64,000 nt of DNA from Agrobacterium tumefaciens (lineage in GTDB: Bacteria > Pseudomonadota > Alphaproteobacteria > Rhizobiales > Rhizobiaceae), in contig JAGIAH010000002.1 of the NCBI GenBank assembly GCA_017744915.1, positions 186,001 through 250,000 of the forward strand, read 5' to 3'. Shown one piece after another: positions 51,242 through 60,162 of the stretch (position 1 is the first letter of the stretch; each line of letters begins with the position of its first letter). Below the pieces are notes generated by a model. The model did not search any database, was not told the DNA's origin, and saw only the letters and a program-made list of their open reading frames with translations. Made by a program: the position numbers and the translations under genes.

Positions 51242-51328
51242 TATTGTATCGATCGCTATAAAAATATTGACAGATCATGAGTGCCTCTTATTATATCGAT
51301 CACTAGTTAAATCGCAACGGAGTGATCC
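51242..51328. promoter_or_regulatory. Divergent TetR/SDR promoter with two operator copies
   Basis: TATCGATCGCTA (51247-51258) and TATCGATCACTA (51294-51305) are 47 bases apart. A good plus-strand promoter, TTGACA (51267-51272) and TTATAT (51291-51296) 18 apart, overlaps the second copy at its -10; the first copy lies just before the TetR start. Confidence 0.7.
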
Positions 51329-52102
51329 ATGTCTCAACGACTATCGAACAAAGTAGCCCTGATAACGGGAAGTTCACGTGGTATCGGCCGCGCCGCCGCC
51401 CTGGCATTTGCGAAGGAGGGGGCAGCCCTTATCGGCGTTCACTACGCTGCGAATGCGGAGGCGGCACAGGCAACGGTCCGCGAGATCGAGTCCCTCGGCT
51501 CGAAGGCAGTCGCCGTCAATGCCGATCTTCGCCAGAGGAAGGTGGCGACAGACAGCCTTTGGGAGCAATTCAGGGAGTCTGCGGTTGCCTTCACGGGCTC
51601 GCCGTCGCTGGATATTCTGGTCAACAACGCGGGTATCGCGCCGGCTACGCCGTTGAAAGAGACGACCGAAGCGGCGTTCGACGAGTTGATGACGATCAAT
51701 TTCAAGGCGCCCTTCTTTCTTATTCAGGCTGCGGCTGACCATATCCGCGATGGCGGCCGTATCATCAATGTCTCGACCGGTTTCACCCGCATCGCGGCGC
51801 CGACGCATCCAGCCTATGCGGCATCCAAGGGTGCGCTTGAGACTTTGACGCTGGCGCTTGCCCCGGAATTCGGACGGCGCGGCATTACGGTCAACGCGGT
51901 ACTGCCGGGGGTGACTGAGACCGACATGAACGCCGGATGGCTGGCGGCGCCGGAAGCCCGCGCGGGTGCGGAAGCCCTGTCTGTATTTTCCCGTCTCGGC
52001 CATGCCGACGATATTGCGGACGTCATCACATTCCTCGCATCGACGGATGCCCGCTGGACTACGGGACAGATGATCGACGCGACAGGCGGTGCGCGGCTTT
52101 GA
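51329..52102 (+). CDS. Short-chain dehydrogenase/reductase (FabG-like)
   Basis: 257 residues, a classical SDR: TGSSRGIGRAA, NNAGIAP, Ser in NVSTGFTRI, Tyr/Lys in YAASKGALETL and a C-terminal TGQMIDATGGARL, where the usual ending is GG. The ATG has GGAG eight bases upstream. It is divergent from the TetR gene with two operator-like repeats, and no other gene follows closely, so it is probably the sole target. Substrate unknown. Confidence 0.9.
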   Translation: MSQRLSNKVALITGSSRGIGRAAALAFAKEGAALIGVHYAANAEAAQATVREIESLGSKAVAVNADLRQRKVATDSLWEQFRESAVAFTGSPSLDILVNNAGIAPATPLKETTEAAFDELMTINFKAPFFLIQAAADHIRDGGRIINVSTGFTRIAAPTHPAYAASKGALETLTLALAPEFGRRGITVNAVLPGVTETDMNAGWLAAPEARAGAEALSVFSRLGHADDIADVITFLASTDARWTTGQMIDATGGARL

Positions 52103-52350
52103 GCCGAGGCTCTGCAAATAACCCTGGACGACCGGCGTCGGGCGGTTTCGCCCGGTGCCGCGAGCGAGGTTTTGCTTGATCCGCATCGCCTGATGATCGT
52201 GAAAACAGGGAAATGCCGGATTGCGCGGATGGCAGAGCTACCTGTTGTCATCCACTATTTTTGCTGCTTTGCAACATCATATGCAGGTGACTAAGTTGAC
52301 CCGTCTCTTGGGAGGGTGGCAGTTCGTGTCAACATCTACGAGGATCCTGG

Positions 52351-53301
52351 ATGTCATCCACTTCCGATCTGGAAACCGTCGCCCGCCGTGGCGGCAAATT
52401 TCAGCGCATGGCGGCTCGCATACCAACCTACCTGACCGACCTGCGGGAAAATCCGGCCTGGCTGCCAATGTTCATGCTCGCCCGCACGATGCCCTTTCGC
52501 AAAGCACACTGGCTGACCGCCCGCCGCGTGCCTCGTTCCGTGGAAACAGCGCCCTCGATGTTCGGGAACCTCAAGCCCGAAGTCGTCGCGGACGAGTTGC
52601 GGCGTACCGGAATTTTTACCGGTTTGCCGCTGCCAAAGGATATCCAGCAGGAGCTTTTCAGGTTCGGCTGTGAAACGCCCTGTTTCGGCAATTTCGAACG
52701 GAAGCTCGAATTGCTTGCCGGAGAGCATGCGGAGGCCGAGCAGCGTTTCGGGCGGACGATCCTGAGCGGGCATCATTTCGAGAGGGTGATGCAATGTGAT
52801 GCCGCGCTGGCGGTTCAAAGAGATCCGCTGCTTCTCGATATTGCCAGACACTATCTCGGTGGTGAAGCCAAGCTGATCACGACACGAACCTGGTGGAGCT
52901 TTCCAACAAAATCAGCATCGGAAGAGGATTTGAGCCGCGCCTCCTTTAAATATCATTTCGATCTCGATGACTGGCGTATGCTGAAATTCTTCTTCTACCT
53001 CTCGGATGTCGATAGCGATGCCGGCCCTCACATCTATGTCCGAGGCAGCCACAATCGCCGGCGGCTGAAGCATCAGCTCACACTTCTCGTGGGCCATCCC
53101 GCAGAGGAAGTGCTGGAATATTACGGGTCCGAGAACGTTGTCGAATTGACCGGCAAGGCGGGAACCGGCTTCGTTGAAGACCCCTTCGGCTTTCATATGG
53201 GGACACCTGCCAAAACCACGCCACGACTGATGATGGAGGTGGGCTTTGGTGTCTCCAGGCCATCAAAGCGGCGCTATCATGGCGAGCCGGTCGTCCGTTA
53301 G
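52351..53301 (+). CDS. PhyH-like Fe(II)/2-oxoglutarate-dependent dioxygenase family protein
   Basis: 316 residues. The C-terminal half shows a phytanoyl-CoA dioxygenase-like jelly roll: the metal motif HxD in KYHFDLDDWRMLKFFFYLSDV, GPHIYVRGSHN, and a second His in GFHMGTPAKTTPRLMMEVG with an Arg nearby for 2-oxoglutarate. The N-terminal 150 residues are less conserved and Arg-rich. AGGA lies six bases before the ATG. It stands alone, ending at a bidirectional terminator. The hydroxylated substrate cannot be inferred. Confidence 0.75.
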   Translation: MSSTSDLETVARRGGKFQRMAARIPTYLTDLRENPAWLPMFMLARTMPFRKAHWLTARRVPRSVETAPSMFGNLKPEVVADELRRTGIFTGLPLPKDIQQELFRFGCETPCFGNFERKLELLAGEHAEAEQRFGRTILSGHHFERVMQCDAALAVQRDPLLLDIARHYLGGEAKLITTRTWWSFPTKSASEEDLSRASFKYHFDLDDWRMLKFFFYLSDVDSDAGPHIYVRGSHNRRRLKHQLTLLVGHPAEEVLEYYGSENVVELTGKAGTGFVEDPFGFHMGTPAKTTPRLMMEVGFGVSRPSKRRYHGEPVVR

Positions 53302-53390
53302 GTCATTCGCCAATCGGCATGCAGATGACATTCAGCCTGCATTCATTGCCACTGAAGAGAATAGATACTCGCCGCGCCCGCCAGCGCGGA

Positions 53391-53434
53391 AAGGCTCCGG
53401 GTACGAAAGACGAGTCTGCGTACCCGGAGCCTTC
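53391..53434. terminator. Bidirectional terminator
   Basis: AAGGCTCCGGGTACG (53391-53405) and CGTACCCGGAGCCTT (53419-53433) form a 15-base perfect stem between the convergent PhyH-like and SRPBCC genes. Confidence 0.8.
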
Positions 53435-53472
53435 ACGGACATGTACGCGCGGTTTAGACCCTCGCCACCTGC

Positions 53473-53916
53473 TTACTGGTTGATTTGCGGCTCCACGAGC
53501 TTTGCAAGTTTGCGCAGGGACTCCTGCCAGCCCAGATAGCAGGCGTCGGCGGGAATGATGTCCGGCACGCCCTGCTGCTCGATGTTTACCTCGGTGCCGG
53601 ATGCAACGGCCTTCAGGCTGACGGTGACTTTCATCTCGCCGGGCAGGTTGGGATCATCGAACCGGTCCGTATAGACAAGACGTTCTCCCGGCACGAGTTC
53701 AAGATAGGTGCCGCCGAAGGAATGGCTGTCGCCGGTCGTGAAATTCCGAAAGGACATCCGGTGGTTTCCGCCGACTTTTGCGTTCAGTTCATGAACGGTG
53801 CAGGTAAACCCGAATGGCGGGAGCCAGCTTGAAATTGCGTCCGGTTCGACGAAGGCGCGATAAAGCTTCTCGGGTTTGGCGGCGAAGACGCGGTGTAGGC
53901 GAATGGTGCTAGGCAT
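53473..53916 (-). CDS. SRPBCC (AHSA1-like) family protein
   Basis: 147 residues from the ATG at 53916, which has GGAGG seven bases upstream; an ATG at 53949 would overlap the TetR stop by four bases. The protein begins with STIRLHRVFAAKPEKLYRAF and has PEKLYRAFVEPDAISSWLPPFGFT, YLELVPGERLVYTDRFDD and GWQESLRKLAKLVEPQ, the pattern of the AHSA1/START-like group used in small-molecule binding. It follows the TetR gene in a probable two-gene operon. Confidence 0.87.
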   Translation of the reverse strand: MPSTIRLHRVFAAKPEKLYRAFVEPDAISSWLPPFGFTCTVHELNAKVGGNHRMSFRNFTTGDSHSFGGTYLELVPGERLVYTDRFDDPNLPGEMKVTVSLKAVASGTEVNIEQQGVPDIIPADACYLGWQESLRKLAKLVEPQINQ

Positions 53917-53945
53917 GGTTTCTCCTCCTGTTGATGCATTGTCAT

Positions 53946-54566
53946 TCAACGTGGTCGATCAGTCTCCGGGCTGAAGAGTAGCCGGATATAGCGGTGAAGG
54001 TGGTCGAGGCTTCCGACGGCCTGCTGTGGGTCGCCGCTCGCCTTTGCCAGAATGAAAGCGCCCTGGATGACGGCCTGGATGTGCAGGGAAAGGCTTTCGG
54101 CGGTAAATGTCCTTGCGACGCCATATTGATCCATGGCGGCCTCGATATCGGCAACCAGCGTGCCGGCGTGACTCGAAATGCTGTCCCAGCATGCCTTGCG
54201 GATCGCATCGCTGGTTTCATAGACCTCCTGCGCCATCGTGCCGACGAAGCAGGTAAAATCCGGCAGCTCGCCCTGGATCAATTGTTTGCGGAAAGCGACA
54301 TAGTTCAGCAGGCGCTCCAGCGGGTCAGGTGCATCATGGTAAGCTGCGGTTTCAAACACCGCGCCGGTAACATGCGACCAATGATCCGCCGCCGCGACGG
54401 CCATCTCCTCCTTGCTGGAGAAATGGTGAAAAAATGCGCCCTTGGACAGGACGGCTTTCGCGCAGACATCATCGATTGTGGCTGCGGCATAGCCCTTGGT
54501 CCGAATGACGGCGAAGGCCGCCTCCAGCAAGCTCGGTTTGGTTGATGGGTTCTGCTTCCGTGCCAC
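53946..54566 (-). CDS. TetR/AcrR family transcriptional regulator
   Basis: 206 residues. HTH: AAFAVIRTKGYAAATIDDVCAKAVLSKGAFFHHFSSKEEMAVAAADHW. The C-terminal domain (LEAFV... TCFVGTMAQEVYETSDAIRKACWDSISSHAGTL) is the AcrR-like 'TetR_C_11' type. A 28-base palindrome (54586-54613) sits 20 bases upstream of the start, so autorepression and control of the SRPBCC gene are likely. Confidence 0.9.
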   Translation of the reverse strand: MARKQNPSTKPSLLEAAFAVIRTKGYAAATIDDVCAKAVLSKGAFFHHFSSKEEMAVAAADHWSHVTGAVFETAAYHDAPDPLERLLNYVAFRKQLIQGELPDFTCFVGTMAQEVYETSDAIRKACWDSISSHAGTLVADIEAAMDQYGVARTFTAESLSLHIQAVIQGAFILAKASGDPQQAVGSLDHLHRYIRLLFSPETDRPR

Positions 54567-54845
54567 GTTAAATCTCCCTTAGGTAATTAAATACAGACTA
54601 GTTGGTATTTAATCAATGGAAATTTTTCACCGAAGAGATATCCCCAACCGAAACGGCTCGTCAGCTCGCCGGTATCGACATCAGAATGCTTTGGCGGTCG
54701 GCAGCGGGGGCATCGAAAACGCATGCGTATGGGGAGACATCCAACCCGCCGGCGCGTTGTGGTGGCGCCCTGATTTCGAGGGATCAACCATCGGGGCCGC
54801 GCATGAGGCTGCGCAATGATGGGTGTCGCCGGGAAGCGTGCGATA
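54567..54845. promoter_or_regulatory. TetR promoter and 28-bp operator palindrome; rest empty
   Basis: ATTAAATAC (54586-54594) and GTATTTAAT (54605-54613) are perfect arms around a centre containing ACTAGT, a classic TetR operator shape. The remaining bases to 54845 hold no gene I recognise; a short plus-strand frame from 54602 lacks a ribosome site and family similarity. Confidence 0.7.
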
Positions 54846-55766
54846 TTACGGGTTGGCTGTCTTCGGCAAAGCCGGGCCATGGTCGAAGCACTCGATCAGC
54901 ATTTCGGTCAGCACCCGGATTTTTCGCGCAGGATGCTGCCCGGGCGGTCTGACGACATATATTCCCGCAGGCGGCGGTGGAAAACGTTTCATGACCGGAA
55001 CCAGCACGCCCGAGCCCAGATGATCCCTTATGAGATCGACAGGGAGCACGGCGATACCCAGGCCGGCTGCTGCGGCGACAGCGAGAGCGGCACCGTTGTC
55101 GGCCTTGAAACGTCCCTGCGGGCGAACGGTTATCACCTTGTCCCCATCCATCACCTGCCAGACTTCCGTTCCCTGCATGAGAGCCTGATGGGCGACGAGT
55201 TCCTCCGGGGTCTCCGGAGAACCATGGACCTTGATATAGTCCGGGCTTGCAACGAAGGTCCCGTGGAGGGGACCGACGCGTCTTGCGACCAGGTTCGAGT
55301 CATGAAGAATGCCGACCCTGATCGCACAATCATATCCTTCCGCGATGAGGTCGACGAAACGATCGCTGTAACAGGTCTGGATCTGGAGTTGAGGATGCCG
55401 GAGCGCCATTTGCGCGATCACTGATGCGAAATGCGTCGGGCCAAAGGAAAGAGGCGCGGCAATCCGCAGGCGTCCACGGAGTTCACCGGCCGGCAGGATT
55501 GTCTCCCTCGCCACATCGATTTCGGCCGAAATCCTTGCCGCATAGTCCCGGAATGTTGCGCCAGCCTCTGTCAGAGAAGCGCCGCGGGTGGATCGCGCCA
55601 GAAGCTGCACCCCAAGCTCCGCTTCAAGCCGCACGAGCCGGCGGCTGACCATCGACTTGGAGACGCCCAGTCGCAGCGCGGCGGAGGTGACACCACCTGC
55701 ATCAGCGACTTCGACGAATGTCCGGAGATCTTCGATATCCACTCGGTGTTCCTCATTCTGCGACAC
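54846..55766 (-). CDS. LysR family transcriptional regulator
   Basis: 306 residues. HTH: IEDLRTFVEVADAGGVTSAALRLGVSKSMVSRRLVRLEAELGVQLLARSTRGASLTEAG. Effector domain: GRLRIAAPLSFGPTHFASVIAQMALRHPQLQ, then FVDLIAEGYDCAIRVG and a late GLGIAVLPVDLI. It is of the DhcR/AaeR-like type ('D-L-G' dimer segment). It is divergent from the isochorismatase-like gene, its probable target. Confidence 0.9.
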   Translation of the reverse strand: MSQNEEHRVDIEDLRTFVEVADAGGVTSAALRLGVSKSMVSRRLVRLEAELGVQLLARSTRGASLTEAGATFRDYAARISAEIDVARETILPAGELRGRLRIAAPLSFGPTHFASVIAQMALRHPQLQIQTCYSDRFVDLIAEGYDCAIRVGILHDSNLVARRVGPLHGTFVASPDYIKVHGSPETPEELVAHQALMQGTEVWQVMDGDKVITVRPQGRFKADNGAALAVAAAAGLGIAVLPVDLIRDHLGSGVLVPVMKRFPPPPAGIYVVRPPGQHPARKIRVLTEMLIECFDHGPALPKTANP

Positions 55767-55895
55767 AGCTTAGCATAGACAGGGACTACCGCAGCATAAA
55801 CAGGAATGACAAGTTCGTTCTGCGGCAGCGTCTCGAAGGGCGCATGCCTCTTGAGCAAATGCGCTTTCAATAAATCGCCAACACAGGATGAAACC

Positions 55896-56555
55896 ATGAC
55901 CTTTCGTAACGGCCTTGATTCCCTTCTCCGTCCCGAAGATTCCGTCCTTGTTCTGATCGACCACCAGCCTTACCAGCTGGCGAACCTGAACAGCCACGAT
56001 CCGCAAGCGGTGGTCAACAGCACGACCGCGCTGGCGAAGCTGGCAAAAGCCTTCGATGTTCCGACCATTCTGACCAGTGTCATCGCGGCGCGCGGCGGTC
56101 TTCTCTTCAAGCAGATCACCGACGTATTTCCGGGCCAGGAGGTCATCGATCGCACCTGGGTGAACACCTGGCAGGACGAGAATGTGGTGAACGTCGTCAA
56201 GGCGACCGGCCGCAAGCAACTCATCATCGCCGGCCTGTGGACCGAGGTCTGCGTGGCGATGCCTGTGATCCAGGCCGCCGGCGAAGGCTGGGACGTGACC
56301 GTGATTACCGACGCATCGGGTGGGATTTCGAAGGAGTCTCACGAAGTCGCCATCCAGCGGATGATCGCGGCTGGCGCGAACCCGATGACAGTAATGGCGC
56401 TCGCTGGCGAATGGCAACGCGATTGGGCCCGCACCGGACATGTCGAGCAGCTGACCGAGATCCTCATCCAGCACTTTGCCGGCAGCGGCATCGCCTATCT
56501 CTGGGAACAGCAGCTGCTCAATACGCCGGTACCGGCCACCCAAAGCGGTCACTAA
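55896..56555 (+). CDS. Isochorismatase-family hydrolase (YcaC-like)
   Basis: 219 residues from the ATG at 55896. The cysteine hydrolase triad is recognisable: Asp in VLIDHQPYQLANL, a Lys after ILTSVI, and Cys in GLWTEVCVAMPVIQAAGEGWDVTVITDASGG. YcaC-type motifs are strong. Family members hydrolyse amides or act on unknown small molecules. It is divergent from a LysR regulator and stands alone. Confidence 0.9.
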   Translation: MTFRNGLDSLLRPEDSVLVLIDHQPYQLANLNSHDPQAVVNSTTALAKLAKAFDVPTILTSVIAARGGLLFKQITDVFPGQEVIDRTWVNTWQDENVVNVVKATGRKQLIIAGLWTEVCVAMPVIQAAGEGWDVTVITDASGGISKESHEVAIQRMIAAGANPMTVMALAGEWQRDWARTGHVEQLTEILIQHFAGSGIAYLWEQQLLNTPVPATQSGH

Positions 56556-56828
56556 AGACAAAGGCACGATGGGGTCGAATGACCCATCGCGACAGTGCGG
56601 ACGGTGTGTTGAACCACAGCGTCCGTTTTTCATGACAGGTGGACGTGTCTGAAGCCCCGGCGGCTTGATGGTGGGCGTGATGAATTTCCGGCATCTGTCA
56701 GCCGCCATTACTGGATCACAAGCGCAGTGCCCGCTGGTCAGCCAGCCTCCCTTTACGTACAACTCCATTGCTTCCGTGTTGCGAACGCGGTCAGGCTTGC
56801 AGTTACATTTTATCCGTAAGGGGACCCT
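56556..56828. other. 273-base region without a recognised gene
   Basis: I see no convincing frame, terminator or operator between the isochorismatase-like gene and the DUF1349 gene. The AAGGGGACCCT ribosome site of the latter is at its right end. Confidence 0.5.
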
Positions 56829-57404
56829 ATGTTCGAGAAGTGTGTTTGGCACAATGAGCCGCAGCAATGGTCGCTCAGCGACGGGGTCCTGCAGCTAACT
56901 ACCGACAAGAACTCCGATTTCTGGCGGGAGACCTATTACGGTTTTACGCGTGATAGCGGGCATTTCTTCGGAAGGCAGTGGCAGGGCGATTTCACCGCTT
57001 CGCTGCGTGTTCAGGGCAATTATGAGGAATTATACGATCAGGCGGGGATCATGGTCCGGATCGACGGATCCCGTTGGATCAAGGCAGGCATTGAGCTATC
57101 GGATGGCGCTGCCTGCATAGGCAGTGTCCTGACCGTGGATCGCTCCGACTGGTCTACAACCGCCTATTCCGGGGACCCGCGCGATCTTTATCTCCGCGTC
57201 ACGGTTGCCGATGGTGTCCTGCGCCTCCAGACCTCTGGAGACGGCATCCGGTGGCCTCTTCTCAAACTTTGCCCGTTTCCGGAAGCTCAGTTCTATCAGG
57301 TTGGTCCCATGTGCTGCACACCCGAGCGTGAGGGCCTGGAGGTGACGTTTTCGGAATTTCATATAGGACCTCCACTCCACAAGGCTCTTCATGATCTGTC
57401 GTGA
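56829..57404 (+). CDS. DUF1349 domain-containing protein
   Basis: 191 residues with an AAGGGG ribosome site. It begins KCVWHNEPQQWSLSDGVLQLTTDKNSDFWRETYYG and continues DSGHFFGRQWQGDFTASLRVQGNYEELYDQAGIMVRID, with WIKAGIELSDG and a C-terminal VTFSEFHIGPPLH. These match DUF1349 (a concanavalin A-like beta-sandwich) throughout its length. No signal peptide. Function unknown; by fold, carbohydrate binding is possible. Single gene. Confidence 0.88.
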   Translation: MFEKCVWHNEPQQWSLSDGVLQLTTDKNSDFWRETYYGFTRDSGHFFGRQWQGDFTASLRVQGNYEELYDQAGIMVRIDGSRWIKAGIELSDGAACIGSVLTVDRSDWSTTAYSGDPRDLYLRVTVADGVLRLQTSGDGIRWPLLKLCPFPEAQFYQVGPMCCTPEREGLEVTFSEFHIGPPLHKALHDLS

Positions 57405-57449
57405 GGAATGTCGGGAACGCCATCCCGTCAGCAGCCTGCGCGGGCCCGT

Positions 57450-57472
57450 GACAGGGGGAACTTCCCCCTGAA
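57450..57472. repeat. Perfect hairpin after DUF1349 gene
   Basis: CAGGGGG-AACTT-CCCCCTG (57452-57470) is a compact hairpin between convergent genes; no T-run, so terminator activity is uncertain. Confidence 0.5.
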
Positions 57473-57518
57473 CAGCTTGCGACCCGACGCATTTTTCGAG
57501 AACCGGATGCGATGCCGG

Positions 57519-57872
57519 TCACGCTTTGCCGGGTTTGGGGAGAACCAGATCGCCAACCGTGTAGGTGTGGAATTCGCTTTTCGAAACCGTGTCCAGCTTG
57601 CGGAATTTTTCAACGAATACCGGATCGGAAAAGAACTCATCGACATTGCCGGTTCCCTGAATGGCCTCGACGTTGACGACCGTCTGCCCATCCGTGCTTT
57701 TCGCAAGGCTGCTCCAGAGGAACCCTTCTTTCCGTTCAGCGACGTAGTGCACGACATCCTGAATGATGGCGAAGGCTTCTTCCTGTTTTCCGGGGTGAGC
57801 GTGAATGACGTTGACAACGAAGGTCGTGGGGGCGGGAGAGCCCGTAAAAGCTGCAAGAGGTGTCGTTTCCAT
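57519..57872 (-). CDS. Antibiotic biosynthesis monooxygenase (ABM) domain protein
   Basis: 117 residues from the ATG at 57872, with GGAG seven bases upstream. ABM/dimeric ferredoxin-like fold: VVNVIHAHPGKQEEAFAIIQDVVHYVAERKEGFL, VVNVEAIQG and FSDPVFVEKF. Such proteins are small quinol monooxygenases or related enzymes. It is divergent from a LysR gene, a common regulator-target pairing for ABM genes. Confidence 0.85.
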   Translation of the reverse strand: METTPLAAFTGSPAPTTFVVNVIHAHPGKQEEAFAIIQDVVHYVAERKEGFLWSSLAKSTDGQTVVNVEAIQGTGNVDEFFSDPVFVEKFRKLDTVSKSEFHTYTVGDLVLPKPGKA

Positions 57873-57998
57873 AAATATCTCCATTTGTGAAACCGGGGCC
57901 AATTTCGCCGCGGCCGCATCTGGATATCGGAAGGAAAATAGCGGATAAACGGGCTGCTATTCTCAACATACAGGAAGAAAATTCCTTAATCGCGGATC
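57873..57998. promoter_or_regulatory. Divergent ABM/LysR control region
   Basis: AATAGC (57937-57942) and GCTATT (57956-57961) form an inverted repeat in the short region between divergent genes, 38 bases before the LysR start; a possible regulator site. Confidence 0.4.
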
Positions 57999-58886
57999 AT
58001 GGACAAGCTCGGAACACTCGGCATATTCATTCAGGTCGCGGAAGCGGGAAGCTTCGTGGCGGCCGGACATCGTCTCGGCATCTCCGGATCGGCCGTCGGC
58101 AAGGCCATCGCCCGTCTGGAAGATGAGCTGGGCGTGCGATTGTTCAATCGCTCGACGCGCAGCATGACCCTGACGGAGGATGGCGGTTTCTTCCTCGATA
58201 CATGCAGACGCATCCAGTCGGAATATGAGACCGTTCAAGCGCAGCTATCGCGATCGCAGGCCGCTCCACGCGGGCAGCTGCGCGTCAGCCTTCCCCTGGC
58301 GGGCATGCTCCTGATGCCGACAATATCGGCCTTCATGAATACCTATCCAGACATCAATCTCGACCTGGATTTCACCGATCGCCTGGTGGATGTCATCGAG
58401 GAAGGGTTCGACGCCGTCATCCGGACCGGCGATATCAGGGATACACGGCTGATGAGCCGCAAGCTCGGCACCTTCAAACACAGGATCGTGGCGGCACCCG
58501 GCTATCTCGAAGCGCATGGCTGGCCGGCGGTTCCCGAGGATCTCGCCGGGCACCGCTGCCTCCATCACCGTTTCGCGAATTCCGGAAAGTTTGAACCGTG
58601 GCCGCTGGTTCGCGACGGATGCGAGATCAGGATCGATCTGCCGGTCGCAACAGTTGCCAGCACGCTGGAGCCATTGATCTACCTCGCGGAGCGATCATTC
58701 GGGATCACCTGTCTTCCTTCATTCGCCGTGGCATCCGAAATCGCTAAGGGGAAACTGGTTTCGCTCCTGGACGACTACGTGGCCGATACGGGAACTTTCT
58801 GCGTACTCTGGCCGACCAATCGATATCTTTCTCCAAAGGTCAGGGCGTTTGTTGACTACATGGCCGCCAATCTTTTCGCCAGATGA
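57999..58886 (+). CDS. LysR family transcriptional regulator
   Basis: 295 residues. HTH: MDKLGTLGIFIQVAEAGSFVAAGHRLGISGSAVGKAIARLEDELGVRLFNRSTRSMTLTEDG, and an effector domain with GQLRVSLPLAGMLLMPTISAFMNTYPDINLDLDFTDRLVDVIEEGFDAVIRTGDIRDTRL. This is the DhcR/AaeR-like group. It is divergent from the ABM monooxygenase gene, its likely target. Confidence 0.92.
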   Translation: MDKLGTLGIFIQVAEAGSFVAAGHRLGISGSAVGKAIARLEDELGVRLFNRSTRSMTLTEDGGFFLDTCRRIQSEYETVQAQLSRSQAAPRGQLRVSLPLAGMLLMPTISAFMNTYPDINLDLDFTDRLVDVIEEGFDAVIRTGDIRDTRLMSRKLGTFKHRIVAAPGYLEAHGWPAVPEDLAGHRCLHHRFANSGKFEPWPLVRDGCEIRIDLPVATVASTLEPLIYLAERSFGITCLPSFAVASEIAKGKLVSLLDDYVADTGTFCVLWPTNRYLSPKVRAFVDYMAANLFAR

Positions 58887-58973
58887 TCGCAAGAATGGTG
58901 AAACGAGTACCAGCCACGACTCCCGGTGATAGCTGCGAACGGGAAGAGGCCCAAGCGGATCTTGCGTCGACGA

Positions 58974-59393
58974 TCAAAGCAACTTTCGCAGAAATATTCT
59001 CGCATGCTTATCAGGGGGATATCGCTCCAGCTTGCCGAACACGGAGTATCCTTGCTTTTCATAGAAACCTGGAGCCTGAAAGCTGAATGTGTCGAGCCAA
59101 ATCCCGATGCAGTTTTCGTCCTTCGCCCATTGCTCCGCCTGCGCCAGAAGCTTCGCCCCCAGTTGCTGGCCCCTCATGGCTTCAGGCACGAACAGCAACT
59201 CGACGAACAGCCATTCATAATAGCATTTCGCCCACAGGCCACCCTGGATTCTGCCCTCATCATCGCGCAGTAAAATTGCAAGCGGCTTGTAGCCATCCTC
59301 TCCCGCCTTCGAATCATTAAAGGCGAGCAGGGGGTTGAGGATTGCGTTGCGGTCATCTTCGTTTGGATCGAGCTTCATTTCCAAAACAGGCAT
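58974..59393 (-). CDS. GNAT family N-acetyltransferase
   Basis: 139 residues, with the acetyl-CoA pyrophosphate loop in LLFVPEAMRGQQLGAKLLAQAEQWA (RGxxLG with Gln-Gln) and IWLDTFSFQAPGFYEKQGYSVFGKLERYP, a GNAT C-terminus. This form is common in small rhizobial acetyltransferases. It is convergent with the LysR gene. Substrate unknown. Confidence 0.87.
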   Translation of the reverse strand: MPVLEMKLDPNEDDRNAILNPLLAFNDSKAGEDGYKPLAILLRDDEGRIQGGLWAKCYYEWLFVELLFVPEAMRGQQLGAKLLAQAEQWAKDENCIGIWLDTFSFQAPGFYEKQGYSVFGKLERYPPDKHARIFLRKLL

Positions 59394-59464
59394 TCCGTAT
59401 CTCCATTCAGCCGATGCGCTCGCGAAAACTGATCGCCGGTGTTACTGACCTCTATCCCGAGCAC

Positions 59465-60016
59465 TCACAGGGTGCCGCGAAAATGATCCCTGATGAATAC
59501 GGGAAGATCGTTTGACGGTGGCGTGAAAGGCACCTGATACATCATGTCGCCGACAAAACCACGGTGATAGGTGGCATGATTGACGACGTGCAGCACGATT
59601 TGCTCGCGGGTCATGACGCCTTCGCCTCCGCCAACAAATTCGAAATGAACGGCTTTGGCGAGGTCTTCGTCCGACCATGTGTCGACAAGATCGATATACC
59701 AGCGGTCCATGTCCTGCACCGCGTCCCACAAATCGCCGATTGCCGGTGTATGCTCGGTATTGCGCGCGGTGTAACCGTGTTTCTTTCCCTGCAGGTGGTG
59801 CCTGAAAATATCGTCCACCACATAAACATGGTTCAATGTATGTACCATGTTTCCGAACCGGGTCGGCCGCTGCCGAAGAGCCTCGCCATCCGGCAGCTCC
59901 ATCACGCTGCCGAAGGTCAGCCCATTCGCCCAGGCCTTGTAGCGAACCAGCATTTTCAGGGTATCTGCCGCCGATGCGGCGTGCGCGTGGGTTGGGCTGA
60001 GCGAGGCGGAAGACAT
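59465..60016 (-). CDS. DinB family protein
   Basis: 183 residues, the four-helix DinB/YfiT fold: MLVRYKAWANGLTFGSVMEL, metal-ligand His in LNHVYVVDDIFRHHL and the late HVVNHATYHRGFVGDMMYQVPFTPPSNDLPVF. The three His residues fit a divalent metal site. DinB proteins bind thiols in some systems (e.g. maleylpyruvate isomerase and bacillithiol transferases); the role here is unknown. It lies between GNAT and NUDIX genes on the same strand. Confidence 0.87.
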   Translation of the reverse strand: MSSASLSPTHAHAASAADTLKMLVRYKAWANGLTFGSVMELPDGEALRQRPTRFGNMVHTLNHVYVVDDIFRHHLQGKKHGYTARNTEHTPAIGDLWDAVQDMDRWYIDLVDTWSDEDLAKAVHFEFVGGGEGVMTREQIVLHVVNHATYHRGFVGDMMYQVPFTPPSNDLPVFIRDHFRGTL

Positions 60017-60162
60017 GCTGGAACTCCTTGGTGGTTTGCAACTTCAAAGCAACGATCGGGTCGGTCCGGCGCTGCCTGCGCCGGGCCGGAAACGGTTTTG
60101 CGGGGCGGCCATGGGAACATGATCCATGCCTGTCCCGAACCGCCAATGTCCGTGGACCGGGA

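Noticed and set aside
54602-54952. Plus-strand frame of 116 codons
   Set aside because: No ribosome site, no known motif, and it overlaps the LysR gene end.
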